The notes under the pieces: model-generated | Told to the model about the DNA's origin: nothing | Database searches by the model: none | Seen by the model: only the letters and a program-made list of their open reading frames with translations | From: Acidobacteriota bacterium | GTDB taxonomy: Bacteria > Acidobacteriota > Terriglobia > Acidiferrales > UBA7541 | Assembly (NCBI GenBank): GCA_013289855.1 | Contig: JABCZD010000004.1 | Span: forward strand, 310,001 to 374,000 | DNA: 64,000 nt | Direction: 5' to 3' | Part shown: one piece after another, positions 46,305 through 55,848 of the stretch | Position numbering within the stretch: the first letter of the stretch is position 1 | Layout of the letters: each line of letters opens with the position of its first letter | Position numbers and translations under genes: made by a program

Positions 46305-49300
46305 CTACCCCAAAAACTCAACCACCGTTGTTTTGTCGAGTTTTTCATGGTGGGTCTGATTGCCATAACTTTTCAGACAGTCGTAACACGCCCGCTCACA
46401 AATATGTCCTTCGCATAGCTCTTTCGCCTTGGCCACCACCTTATCCCAGCTGTCGAAGCCATCTCTGACAAATCCAGCGCCTCCGGGTGTGTGATCGAAT
46501 AGAATAATTTCACAGGCGGGTAATTTGTTTTTTCCAGCCAGCCAACGCCAGGACACGCCAATATCATAAGCATCGATGTCTAAGGTCGTGCAAAGAGCCC
46601 GCTGCAGGGCGTAGGCCAAAGACTCAACGGAAACAGGCATCGACACCGGCCGAGCGATGAGGCAACAGCTCTGAAATCTATGACCGTAAGCTAATATTTT
46701 CGTCCACGGTTGCTCGTTGTTGCATAGTCTTTCACCGCTTAGCGCGCGCAGGCGTTGATGCTTTTTCCCGGCCTTATAGCCGCGTAGAGGTTCACTGCAT
46801 CCGCAGTCTTGGCAGAGCATGAACCCTTTGTTTTCCGGGCCTAAGTTGTAACGAAAGAGTGTTCCAGTCTCTTTCAGTGCCAGTTGGAATAGACCGTGAT
46901 CTTGCAGACTCGATTCTTCGACGTGGTCAATGAAATGCGTGACCGTTTGGCGCTGTCTGACGAGCGTGCTCCTACGGTAGCGCGCCGCGCCATCATTCTC
47001 ATCGACGCGCACACTGAAGGCTGCGGGTTCGACAAAGGGTCTAACGAACTGGGCGGTAATTGATCGCTGACATACCGCACATGGCTTGCACAATTCATCC
47101 TGGGTCTGACCAGTGCGAATTTGCTTGCAGTCTGGACATTCTGAATACCACTGCCGCGTTGGCCTATCCATTTTGCTTACAACATAGAGGCCGTTGCTCG
47201 TAAACACTTTCTTGTGGGCTATAACCTGCGCTCCGGGAGCAAACTCGGCTATCGCGATGCCACGGTCGCGGCTGAGTTCAACTTCAAGGTCGCGAGACCA
47301 TCTGGTCGTGCCTGTTTCCAGCGGCACGACATCCAGCGGAAAAGCATATCGCGGGAGAAAACCGCGTTTGGCCAATAGCGCGATAACGTCGCTGCCCAGT
47401 AGATTCTTGATTGCTTGCTCGATGTCACTTGTGTGTGTCCCCTGATCGAACAGCTTCTTGCGCTCCGCCATAAGCGCTGAAAGTTCATTTGCGATGTTCT
47501 TGAGTGTTTCCCCATATTTGGCCGCCGCTTCCGCGACGCCACTTCCAAACCCAGAAACGGCGGCGACCAGCGTCTGGCCCGCCTCTGTGGAGACAATGTT
47601 CGTTTCAGTCTGTTGAGTTAGCCAGCTGAGAAAATCCAGAAAGACACTCACCGGGCGAACACGAAACCACGTCTCAGGGATGCCTTGCCGGGAATCTGGC
47701 GGCAAAAAGGCTTCCAGCCTTATTTGTTGCCCAGGCCGTCCTAAGACGTTCTCGTCGGCAATCCTGATCCGCAGAAATCTGGAAAATGCCACCGCGTTGA
47801 AGTGGCGCTGGGCTATAACCCTGTTTTGGATAAAGACTGTGGGCGGGCGTACCGCGCCGGACATAAGCCGTGGTGGGTTATTCCATGCATCCGCATCGTA
47901 TTTCGTGCGACGGCAAAGAGTGACGCAGACGGAGTTCTTCTCTTTGCCACGTCCTGCCCGGCCCACGCGCTGAACATAGTTAGCGCTTGACGGCGGCGCA
48001 TTCCGCAAAAGAACCTTTTGAAGGTCGCCGATGTTAATGCCCATTTCAAAGGTGGTCGTGCTGCTCAGGAGATTGACGCCCTCATCGCGAAACTTGTCTT
48101 CGATTTGCTTGGCCAGATTTTTCTCGATCTGGGCAGTATGCTCCTCGGATTTCAGAGTGGAAAATTGCGGCTGTCCCTGACCAGCCACCCAACGGGCGAT
48201 GATATTTGGGACTCCCGCATCAAAGGCCTCCTGTTCCAAGAGTCCGTCACATTCTTTGCGTGGACAGCAATTTCGGACGGAATAGGCGGAAACAATTCCA
48301 CAGCGATTGCACACATGCCGCGACTCAGGCGGAACGACACAAAGTCTTTCGTGATCTAACTTCCACGTGCCCTTGCTCTCGATCAGAAGCGCCCGCTGGA
48401 CAAGAAAGTCCCAAATCCTCTCGGCGAGCTTCAGCACCTGGTCCCTAGGGAGTCGCAACGCGCGGCGCAAGTAGTCGGTAAAGACGTTGTCTTTGCTGGA
48501 ATTGGCTTGTGGCAGCCATCCGTTGGTATTTCGGATTCCATGACGTCTTAGCACATAGGCAATATCGGCCGTCACTCGCCCAAACGCTGGCGCGTCCGCC
48601 TGCACCCGCCCCTTCGGGAGTGTGAACGCCTTGCGCTGGCGCATAAACGCCAGTAAAACCTGCAACAGGCGATCGGCCTCGATTGGACTTAATTCAGAGT
48701 CACCAAGAAGCTTCCGAAAATCCGCTTTGTCGGCGTCTGCAAGCGAATACTCCACCGAGACCAATCCGAAATCCTCCGCGGATTCACGGGCAGAGTCCGG
48801 GATTCCGAAATAGCCGAACGTTTCAGCGATCCACAAGTCTTTTTTGCCTTTTGCGTCCAACTCCTCGTCCGGAAAACGCGAAACGGGAAGGAAAAACTGT
48901 GGGTCACTTGCTTCCTCATCTGCCAGTAGCTCGCCCAGGCCAACAAAATCAAGTTTGCGTTGTTCTCTATGGAGAACCTGCAAAATTCTGCGCCCCATAT
49001 CGTGCAGAAAGGTTTCTTCCTCCAGGAGAGACGGAAATGCAGCAGCGCGTTGGCGGTGATCGGTGAAACACAGGAGCTTTCGTGTTTTAACTACCGTGGC
49101 ATTCCCTGGCGTGACGGAAAAATGGGCAAGCGGGATGGCCATCGCGAGCCCCATCTCGTCATCCGACTCCTGGAATCGTTGAACGGGCTCGATCCCCGAT
49201 CCATTCCGGCAACCGCAGTTCGGACAGGCTGAGAGGAGCGATTTTTCCTGCCGATAGAGGTTCTGGTGATCCTGGGCACGGCCTTGATGCGCGCACTGCC

Positions 49301-51164
49301 GATGAAAAATCTTGATAATGCGAAGCTGGGGATCGCCACAGGTACAATTGTCTCCCGCTCCTTCTTCCTTCTTCTTCCCGCATGCCACACACCAGTGGAG
49401 TTCCGCAGGATGTGCGAACAAATCACCCGTTTCTGCCTCGTCATCTGACTCCTGTAGAGCAGGATAGGGGAGGTCGCCGTCGATGCTGACATAGGACCAA
49501 AATGAATCGCTCATCCAACCGAGTTCGGTGCTAAACGAATCGAAATACGGTTTCGCCGCTGCATCGCCGTCAGGAGTCTGGGCGCGGCGCGGTCCCAGAT
49601 CCTGAAGGGCACCGAAAAGATAGCCGCACTTACGACAGCTAACCACCTCAATCAGTTGCGATTTGCGCCCAGCGTCATAACAATCCGGGCATTCTCCCTC
49701 GGGAACGCTAGGATTCGCTTTTCGAGAGACGAAGAAGGCGGGCATACCGTCGTGTCGTCCAGGGCATGCCCTATGCACGCAAATGTGAAGGCCATCTTGC
49801 GCGCGGACGAAGTAGTGCAATCGTGTCGGCAGCAGGTCCTCATGCGATTGATCGGACTTGGCGACAGCTGCGATTTCTAAGAGGCCCTCTATCCCTTCCA
49901 CCGCCTGCGGGTGTTCCGGCCATAGCAATTTGGCGGCATCGCTAAGCAAAGTGGGCTTCGTAGATAAAATATCCTTGCGGAGACGAAACAGATTCTCGTC
50001 ACGGGCGAGGACAATGCTCAACTCCCCCTGCAGATCCGAAACGCCAAGCTGCTGCCTTACATCAGCACTGCGGTCGAGTCGTATCGCTTCGGCGGCCTTG
50101 ATGTATTGAGCCGGCGTCGGAGAAAACGCCGGTTCTTGAAGCACCGGGGCGGTAGGCGTTCCATAGATCGGGTTTGGCTCTGCGAAGCTTTCGCCAAACA
50201 AATCCGATGCAAACTTGCGAACCTTATTCTCACTCTCGACGTCTCCCTGTTTTCCTAGCGTTGCGGAGGTCGCGATGCAAATCAGGTTCTCAATTCCAAG
50301 ACGATCCTTCAGTCGCCGCACCAGGAATGCGATTTCCGTCGCCTGTATGCCGCGATAGGCGTGCGCTTCGTCGAGCACAAGGAACTTTAGCCGCGCATTC
50401 TCAAAAATGGGTGCATCGACCGGCCGCTCAAGCAGATACTCCAGCATGGAAAAATTGGTGATGAGAACCTGTGGCGGGTTGGATCGAATCTGCTCGCGGT
50501 GATTGAGCAGATTGGGAATGTCAGCTTTCAGTCGCTTAGTGACTTGCTGGTCCACCTTTTTCTGGAGTTCATGTTGCGTAAGACCTGCGTCAGCCAGCTC
50601 CTCACGGAATGTATCGCGGAGCGTGCGGACATATTTTTCTTGGGAGTCAGGCGTTTGCCCGGTGAATCGCGCAAAGGTTATTTGCGGATGAGCGGCCAAC
50701 ATCGATTCCCATTCCGTCAGCTGATCGTTAACCAGGGCATTTAGCGGATAAATAATTACAGCCCGCAGGCCGGGACTGGGGTTTCGGAGTAGATCGTCCA
50801 GAATGGGAATCTGGAAACAAAGGGTCTTACCGCTGCTTGTACCTGTCGCGATGACAGCGTTTCTGCCATCAAGAACAAGCTGGAGTGCGTCCGTTTGATG
50901 TTTCCATAACGCGCGATCCCCGAGGCGTTTCCGGATTGTCGCTTTTGTTTTCTCATGCAAAGAGAGTTGATCCAGCGCTACCCCTTCTTTGTACACCTGC
51001 GACTTTTCCAGGTAGGGGCCGTTGACAAGCTCCTTCGCGGTTAACCGTTCCTCCCAAACTGTCTTTGCGTGCCCGAACGCCCTGTGGAAGCGATACTTCG
51101 CTTTCATCAGGTCCACATATGGCAGAAACACCTCTTTGTGGAAACGAGCGGTTAGTGAGTCCAT
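46305..51164 (-). CDS. giant DEAD-box/DUF1998 helicase, DruE-like (Druantia)
   Basis: 1619 residues from ATG 51164, which overlaps the upstream gene by 13 bases; a start at 51236 would overlap it more. RecA domain 1: Walker A ATGTSSGKT at 106-114, IIYPLNALVNDQ, the DEAH-type VLDEAHAYRG, and motif III IATSATLG. RecA domain 2: YVQRVGRAGRGKEKN (motif VI). Cys clusters that can bind zinc are in the middle (CPDCYDAGRK...CRKCGY; CVACGKKKE...CTCG) and late (CNRCGIV...CCPRKECDG; CPDCKQ, CKPC, CQDCGC). The end is a DUF1998 module, with HICERACYDCLKSYGNQTHH. Size, domain order and DUF1998 end resemble DruE. The 727-residue gene upstream would then fill the DruH position of type III. Confidence 0.85.
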   Translation of the reverse strand: MDSLTARFHKEVFLPYVDLMKAKYRFHRAFGHAKTVWEERLTAKELVNGPYLEKSQVYKEGVALDQLSLHEKTKATIRKRLGDRALWKHQTDALQLVLDGRNAVIATGTSSGKTLCFQIPILDDLLRNPSPGLRAVIIYPLNALVNDQLTEWESMLAAHPQITFARFTGQTPDSQEKYVRTLRDTFREELADAGLTQHELQKKVDQQVTKRLKADIPNLLNHREQIRSNPPQVLITNFSMLEYLLERPVDAPIFENARLKFLVLDEAHAYRGIQATEIAFLVRRLKDRLGIENLICIATSATLGKQGDVESENKVRKFASDLFGESFAEPNPIYGTPTAPVLQEPAFSPTPAQYIKAAEAIRLDRSADVRQQLGVSDLQGELSIVLARDENLFRLRKDILSTKPTLLSDAAKLLWPEHPQAVEGIEGLLEIAAVAKSDQSHEDLLPTRLHYFVRAQDGLHICVHRACPGRHDGMPAFFVSRKANPSVPEGECPDCYDAGRKSQLIEVVSCRKCGYLFGALQDLGPRRAQTPDGDAAAKPYFDSFSTELGWMSDSFWSYVSIDGDLPYPALQESDDEAETGDLFAHPAELHWCVACGKKKEEGAGDNCTCGDPQLRIIKIFHRQCAHQGRAQDHQNLYRQEKSLLSACPNCGCRNGSGIEPVQRFQESDDEMGLAMAIPLAHFSVTPGNATVVKTRKLLCFTDHRQRAAAFPSLLEEETFLHDMGRRILQVLHREQRKLDFVGLGELLADEEASDPQFFLPVSRFPDEELDAKGKKDLWIAETFGYFGIPDSARESAEDFGLVSVEYSLADADKADFRKLLGDSELSPIEADRLLQVLLAFMRQRKAFTLPKGRVQADAPAFGRVTADIAYVLRRHGIRNTNGWLPQANSSKDNVFTDYLRRALRLPRDQVLKLAERIWDFLVQRALLIESKGTWKLDHERLCVVPPESRHVCNRCGIVSAYSVRNCCPRKECDGLLEQEAFDAGVPNIIARWVAGQGQPQFSTLKSEEHTAQIEKNLAKQIEDKFRDEGVNLLSSTTTFEMGINIGDLQKVLLRNAPPSSANYVQRVGRAGRGKEKNSVCVTLCRRTKYDADAWNNPPRLMSGAVRPPTVFIQNRVIAQRHFNAVAFSRFLRIRIADENVLGRPGQQIRLEAFLPPDSRQGIPETWFRVRPVSVFLDFLSWLTQQTETNIVSTEAGQTLVAAVSGFGSGVAEAAAKYGETLKNIANELSALMAERKKLFDQGTHTSDIEQAIKNLLGSDVIALLAKRGFLPRYAFPLDVVPLETGTTRWSRDLEVELSRDRGIAIAEFAPGAQVIAHKKVFTSNGLYVVSKMDRPTRQWYSECPDCKQIRTGQTQDELCKPCAVCQRSITAQFVRPFVEPAAFSVRVDENDGAARYRRSTLVRQRQTVTHFIDHVEESSLQDHGLFQLALKETGTLFRYNLGPENKGFMLCQDCGCSEPLRGYKAGKKHQRLRALSGERLCNNEQPWTKILAYGHRFQSCCLIARPVSMPVSVESLAYALQRALCTTLDIDAYDIGVSWRWLAGKNKLPACEIILFDHTPGGAGFVRDGFDSWDKVVAKAKELCEGHICERACYDCLKSYGNQTHHEKLDKTTVVEFLG

Positions 51165-53335
51165 AGTGACCCGCCGACCGCAACACCGTTTTTGTGGAGA
51201 TAGTGCTCGATCACCTCTCGCGATTGTGTCGGCCAAGTCATTCTTAGGTACGCAGCCTCTCCTCGTTTGTCGATCACTTCGATAATGGGCAAGTTCCCGC
51301 CCGGAATGTCACAGATCATCCGACGGTACAGTCCCCACAAGATGGATGGATCGCCACAATAGTTCAATTGAAATGACGATCCAGCTAGAGGTATCGACTC
51401 GGCGCGGCTTTCACGAATCATCCATCGCCGCCCGCGTTGCACGGCCACGCCCAGGCGTTCGTACTTACGCAAAATATAGGGCGAAAAGCGCAAGGACGGC
51501 GCGATCACGTCCTTGGCGAGCAACAGATCCTCCCATTTCAGGCCTTCGGTCGATTGGCAGAGAAGAAACATCGGAATGAAAGTTCCGGGGAGATTGACCC
51601 AGCACCGGTTGATTGCCTCGCCTTCACGACCCACCATCCGCACTTCCATGTCGTCGCTGATGTGGGGCTTGGCCTCGATAGAGATACGGCGGTCTCCACG
51701 CAGGTCAGGAGACTTGAACGCGTCGTCCAATTGGCTGAAGCTCCGAAGCGTAGTTACGCCCGGTCGATGTTCAAGCCAGATCATTTTACTCCATATCCAA
51801 CGGTAGCAGTTCCTGTCTGGCGAATCGCGAACGTCCACCTGTTCCCACCGGCCCGAGGCTGCTTTGCCATCGATAAAGACCTTGAAGTCGCTGGCGAGCG
51901 CCGCAGCGTCGTCTTTGAAATAGCCGCTCGGAATTGCAACACACGGAATCGGCAGATGATCGATCTTGATCTTGCCGTCCGGGGTCCGATTGAAATACGC
52001 AGTCTTAGATCCCCAACCAGTAATAAATCGCGCCTCAATCCTTGCCCGCGTTTTGAACCGGATCGTTCGCGACTCACGACCATTGATTCTCAGGCAGAGC
52101 TCCGCGTGTTTCCCGGTCGGCCACAGCCGCGTCAGAAAACAGACAGTGCCATCTTTCAACTCGAACCGCTCGTTCGCCTGATTCTCGCTGTCATCGAAAC
52201 CGTCGCGAGACACCAGCTCGATTTCGCATTGCGAAATAAGGGCATAGCTTCTCAAGGGCAGCTGATCCCGACTGACATTGACTAAGCGCCCTCCATTCTC
52301 AAGGTCGAAGAGTGCCCAATTGTTGATGCCGCGCACGTACTGTGTTTCCCGTTCATCCCCCACCTGAAGAGTGACGGCAAGCATGCCCGCAAACGAGTCA
52401 GAGTTGAGAACCAGATCGTCGGGGGAAGGGGCCGCTTCTTGCTGGCGCGAACCTACGCACCATGAAGCGGGGAGCTTATCGCGGCTCGTCGCAGGCAAGA
52501 GCAACGAGATATTCTGCCGTTGCTCATCCCAAATGAGCCTGACGCGGAATCTGAAAAGTGAGTCCGGGTCTTGAGGACGCAAGAAATCTGCCGTCTCCGG
52601 TACATCGTCAAAGTATTCCTGGCGGAGGATACTCGCCCGCGCGATGTCCCCAATTGTTAATTGGGGGTCGCCTGAAAGGATTTCACGCACATCGAGTACA
52701 TCTTGGATGAACCCGCTAGCGGACTGTCGATTCTCGGTCAGAAACCGACGCAGCCGTGTCCGGCTGCCAGATCTCTTTTCGGCAACGTCATCCCATTCCT
52801 CATCCGACAACGACCGCCAGTCTTTATGCCAAAGAGCCCAATCGCAGACTTCCAAAAATCCGTCCCATAGTGAAAGCGGTATACCAATGAGATTCACGGC
52901 GGACCCGACGAAGTCGGTCCCTTTGTCACGGAGCTTCAGCTCCAGTCCAAACCGACGGGCCGCAATCGCGAATACCGTATTGATCTCGGATTGTTGATTG
53001 GCTGGTAGTTCCTCGGAGCCAACAACCTTGGCAAATTGCGGCCAGAATCTGTTCTCGTCGTATTCGTAGAATGCCAACCCACAGTACAACATCAGCAGGC
53101 ACGAGGGACGGTCGGACAGCTGGCTTTTCCAGACCCGCCACTCGCCGCGCACAGATACCAGAAATGCATCCCAAGTGAGACGATCAGGAACGATGGGAAG
53201 CAGTGGTGCATGTGAAGCGCCCGTCGAGCGCTCACGGCTCTGAATCCTCGCATCGAAGTTCGCTTCCCAATCGGCCAGTGTTCCGAACATTGTGAGCACA
53301 CCAAGAGAGCCTTGGAGTTTCTGGGCGCTACCCAT
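51152..53335 (-). CDS. unknown 727-residue partner of the DruE-like helicase
   Basis: Start ATG 53335 (ATG 53290 possible, which would shorten it by 15 residues); neither has a clear ribosome site. No catalytic motif, zinc site or membrane helix is recognised. The first 230 residues are helical and include FYEYDENRFWPQFAKVV and two Trp-rich stretches; the middle looks beta-rich (RFRVRLIWDEQRQNISLLL, ELCLRINGRESRTIRFK); the end has EDLLLAKDVIAPSLRFSPYI and IIEVIDKRGEAAYLRMTWP. Position, reverse orientation and 13-base overlap with the helicase make a two-gene operon. By synteny it could be the DruH of a type III Druantia system, but I cannot confirm similarity by eye. Confidence 0.75.
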   Translation of the reverse strand: MGSAQKLQGSLGVLTMFGTLADWEANFDARIQSRERSTGASHAPLLPIVPDRLTWDAFLVSVRGEWRVWKSQLSDRPSCLLMLYCGLAFYEYDENRFWPQFAKVVGSEELPANQQSEINTVFAIAARRFGLELKLRDKGTDFVGSAVNLIGIPLSLWDGFLEVCDWALWHKDWRSLSDEEWDDVAEKRSGSRTRLRRFLTENRQSASGFIQDVLDVREILSGDPQLTIGDIARASILRQEYFDDVPETADFLRPQDPDSLFRFRVRLIWDEQRQNISLLLPATSRDKLPASWCVGSRQQEAAPSPDDLVLNSDSFAGMLAVTLQVGDERETQYVRGINNWALFDLENGGRLVNVSRDQLPLRSYALISQCEIELVSRDGFDDSENQANERFELKDGTVCFLTRLWPTGKHAELCLRINGRESRTIRFKTRARIEARFITGWGSKTAYFNRTPDGKIKIDHLPIPCVAIPSGYFKDDAAALASDFKVFIDGKAASGRWEQVDVRDSPDRNCYRWIWSKMIWLEHRPGVTTLRSFSQLDDAFKSPDLRGDRRISIEAKPHISDDMEVRMVGREGEAINRCWVNLPGTFIPMFLLCQSTEGLKWEDLLLAKDVIAPSLRFSPYILRKYERLGVAVQRGRRWMIRESRAESIPLAGSSFQLNYCGDPSILWGLYRRMICDIPGGNLPIIEVIDKRGEAAYLRMTWPTQSREVIEHYLHKNGVAVGGSLWTH

Positions 53336-53397
53336 TTGTCAAGCTGAACTCAATATTAGAGGGTATGCACCTTCGCGCAACATTAAAAAGGTTGGAA

Positions 53398-53518
53398 GTG
53401 ACTGTCACGGTACCTTGGGTCCGGGCGTCCGTCGCCTCGCCCGTCCTGCGCGGAAGCCCTCAGACCGTAGCAAATGGTCTATGGCATATCGTTGACAGTC
53501 CTATGTCTGCTCTATAAG
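53398..53518. promoter_or_regulatory. divergent promoter region with TGACAGT/ACTGTCA sites
   Basis: The spacer 53336-53527 separates the helicase pair from the CBASS operon. Toward CBASS, TTGACA (53492-53497) and TATAAG (53513-53518) are 15 bases apart, putting transcription start close to the ATG at 53528. GTGACTGTCAC (53398-53408) is a perfect palindrome whose ACTGTCA is the inverse of TGACAGT overlapping the -35 (53493-53499). These are candidate sites for the HTH repressor encoded next. Confidence 0.5.
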
Positions 53519-53527
53519 CTGACACTC

Positions 53528-53884
53528 ATGGTAGGAATCGGGCCATTCATACGCAAGCGTCGTGACGAACTCGACCTCTCGCTTCGTGAGCTTGCGAAGA
53601 AACTGGATTGTTCCCCCGCATTTATTTCAGACATCGAACTTGGCCGCAGACATCCCTCCGACAAAGTACTGATCGAGATCGCCAAAATCCTGAAGGTGAA
53701 GGCCGAAGAGTTGCGGAAGATGGATGTCAGGGCTCCCATCGACGAAATCAAACGTATCACCCAAGACGATCCGACATTCGCGCTGGCATTCCGCACGGTC
53801 ATCGACAAGAACATCAGCGCCAACGATCTGCTTGAATTCGTCAGGAAGAAGGAGGGGGAGAAGAAAGGCGAGGACAAGAAATGA
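53528..53884 (+). CDS. capH: XRE-family HTH regulator, CapH-like
   Basis: 118 residues from ATG 53528. The N-terminal XRE domain reads IGPFIRKRRDELDLSLRELA then KKLDCSPAFISDIELGRRHP, a standard five-helix HTH with SDKVLIEIAKILKV; the rest is an acidic-basic tail. The stop overlaps the ImmA/IrrE-type gene by ATGA. In many CBASS operons a CapH repressor keeps the operon silent until the CapP peptidase cleaves it after DNA damage or infection; gene order and families fit that scheme. The promoter before it may give a near-leaderless message. Confidence 0.85.
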   Translation: MVGIGPFIRKRRDELDLSLRELAKKLDCSPAFISDIELGRRHPSDKVLIEIAKILKVKAEELRKMDVRAPIDEIKRITQDDPTFALAFRTVIDKNISANDLLEFVRKKEGEKKGEDKK

Positions 53885-54576
53885 AGCCTTTCCGCTCCGC
53901 TCCATCCTACAAACCGCCTTATTTCACGCCGAGCCAGATCGACCGGATGTGCTGTGACGAACTCAGTAACGAGGGCCTTCTTCCCGGCTCGCCGGAACCG
54001 ATCCGCATCGACCGCTTCATCGAAAAGCGTTTCAAGGTATCGCCACAATATGAAGACCTGCCTGACGGCGTATTGGGATTTACTAGGTTCGGCAAAAACG
54101 GAGTGAAGGCGGTTGTTATCTCGTCGGCGCTTGACGCTGAAGGAGGCACGGTCGCTGAGCGCCGCGTGAGGACGACGATGGCGCACGAGGGCGGGCATGG
54201 ATTGCTGCACGCGCATCTTTTTGCGCTCGATGAAATCCCTCTTCACCTCTTCGACAAAGACAGCCACTCCGGGGATCAGATTCTTTGCAGGGACGTGCAT
54301 GGCGACGAGAAAAAAGCGCATCGGTATGACGGGCGCTGGTGGGAAGTCCAGGCCAACCGCGCGATGAGCGGTTTGCTGTGCCCTCGGCTGCTCGTGCAGG
54401 AAGCAATTAAGCCGTTTCTGTCTCCCGCAGGCCTGCTCGGCGTGGAAGTGCTGGTCGAAGACCGCCGTGAAGCCGCTGTGCGAGCGCTTGCCGACATCTT
54501 CAACGTTAATCCCGCCGTGACCCGCATCCGAATCACCCAACTGTTTCCGCTGCAGACTGGCCAGCTGCACCTCTAA
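53881..54576 (+). CDS. capP: ImmA/IrrE-type zinc metallopeptidase, CapP-like
   Basis: 231 residues, starting at the ATGA overlap with the HTH gene. The zinc motif is H102-E103-G-G-H106 (TMAHEGGHGLLHAH), and WWEVQANRAMSGLLCPRLLV supplies the further Glu ligand and the conserved AN-helix of the ImmA/IrrE family. CapP-type enzymes cleave their partner repressor, so this gene would derepress the downstream CBASS effector genes. IrrE-like stress regulators are the other possible reading, but the neighbours favour CapP. The gene ends 66 bases before the effector. Confidence 0.87.
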   Translation: MKPFRSAPSYKPPYFTPSQIDRMCCDELSNEGLLPGSPEPIRIDRFIEKRFKVSPQYEDLPDGVLGFTRFGKNGVKAVVISSALDAEGGTVAERRVRTTMAHEGGHGLLHAHLFALDEIPLHLFDKDSHSGDQILCRDVHGDEKKAHRYDGRWWEVQANRAMSGLLCPRLLVQEAIKPFLSPAGLLGVEVLVEDRREAAVRALADIFNVNPAVTRIRITQLFPLQTGQLHL

Positions 54577-54585
54577 AATTTTTTG

Positions 54586-54628
54586 TTGACGCTGTTCGCT
54601 ATGTCCGCTTACACTGCACAGAACTGTC
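54586..54628 (+). promoter_or_regulatory. possible internal promoter with ACTGTC site before Cap5
   Basis: TTGACG (54586-54591) and TTACAC (54609-54614), 17 bases apart, lie between the peptidase and effector genes; ACTGTC recurs at 54623-54628, echoing the sites before the HTH gene. A second CapH-controlled promoter is plausible. Confidence 0.35.
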
Positions 54629-54642
54629 GTAAGATGAGATGT

Positions 54643-55848
54643 ATGGCTAAGAAGAAGCAAGCGCTCAGAAAGCGGAACACTGGCGAGACAGAGGCTGCTG
54701 CAGTCTCGCCGGTAATTCGTGTCAGCCGTGGGATTCGGGACCTCACGCGCCTGCTCCTGGTTGTCCGCGCCGGAGGACGGTGCGAATTCGACGATCACAA
54801 CGAATATCTTTTGCAGCACCCTCTCACCCTGACTCCGGGGAACTTTGCGCAGATGGCGCACATCGTGGCCTTTAAGGAGGACGGACCGCGTGGCAAGTCT
54901 CCTCTGCGTCCTGCCTACATTAACGATCTCTCAAACCTGATGCTGCTCTGTCCGCAGTGCCACAAGCTCATCGACGATCATCCCGACCAGTACCCGGTTT
55001 CCGTCCTCCAGAAATACAAGGAATCTCATGAGGATCGGATCTTCCATGTCACCGGTCTCGGCCCGGATAAGAAGACCACGGTGGTCCAACTCAAGGCCCG
55101 GATTGCAGGACAGACGATTGCCATTCCGGTCGCGCAAGTTACGAAGGCCGTCGCCCCCCGTTATCCCACGGACGCCAAGGGCCATCTGATCGATCTCACC
55201 GCAATCAACTCGGAAGGCAAGGCCTTTATGGAAGAGGCCTGCCGGTGCATCAAGCAGAGAGTCGAGCGCCTCTACGAGCCGGGAATGGATGTGCACGAGA
55301 CACGGCACATCTCTCTCTTTGCCCTTGCCCCCATCCCGCTGCTCGTCTATCTCGGCAGCCAGCTCAGCAACAAGGTACCCGTCGATGTTTTCCAGCGCCA
55401 CCGCGATACGGAGGACTGGCTCTGGAAGGATACCGGCACTCCGGCCGAATACCACTTCGACAAGATTCGCGAGGGCAGCGAGCACGGCTGCATCGCCCTG
55501 ATCCTTTCGCTCAGCGGCAAAATCAAACAGCAAGCGCTCCCATCTGGAATTGATGAACAGTTCACCATCTACGAACTGACGCTGGCGAATATGGAGCCGA
55601 ATCCGACTTATTTACGACAGCGGGACGATCTCACCAATTTCAAGGATGCCTACCAGGCCGCGCTACGGACCATCGCGCGGGAATGCGGCCAGTGTGATGC
55701 CATCCATCTTTTCCCCGCCGTTCCTGCTCCGGTCGCTGTTTTCTGCGGCCGGGAACTTCTTCCCAAAGTCGATCCCAAGCTGGTCGTATATGACTACGAC
55801 AAGCGTCGGGGCGGCTTTACTCCAATAATTGAGGTGAACCAGCAATGA
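54643..55848 (+). CDS. cap5: HNH-SAVED CBASS effector nuclease (Cap5)
   Basis: 401 residues from ATG 54643 (ATG 54634 and 54601 possible). The HNH nuclease is at about 40-125: C47 in GGRCEFDD, catalytic H73 in QMAHIVAFKEDG, N98 in DLSNLMLLC, and C103-x2-C106-H107 in LLCPQCHKLI. The remaining 270 residues are the SAVED sensor domain (LKARIAGQTIAIP, ISLFALAPIPLLVYLG, LWKDTGTPAEYH, IALILSLSGKI, HLFPAVPAPVAVFCGRELLP). Cyclic di- or oligonucleotide binding to SAVED makes the HNH cut DNA without sequence limit. The stop overlaps the CD-NTase start by ATGA. Confidence 0.95.
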   Translation: MAKKKQALRKRNTGETEAAAVSPVIRVSRGIRDLTRLLLVVRAGGRCEFDDHNEYLLQHPLTLTPGNFAQMAHIVAFKEDGPRGKSPLRPAYINDLSNLMLLCPQCHKLIDDHPDQYPVSVLQKYKESHEDRIFHVTGLGPDKKTTVVQLKARIAGQTIAIPVAQVTKAVAPRYPTDAKGHLIDLTAINSEGKAFMEEACRCIKQRVERLYEPGMDVHETRHISLFALAPIPLLVYLGSQLSNKVPVDVFQRHRDTEDWLWKDTGTPAEYHFDKIREGSEHGCIALILSLSGKIKQQALPSGIDEQFTIYELTLANMEPNPTYLRQRDDLTNFKDAYQAALRTIARECGQCDAIHLFPAVPAPVAVFCGRELLPKVDPKLVVYDYDKRRGGFTPIIEVNQQ

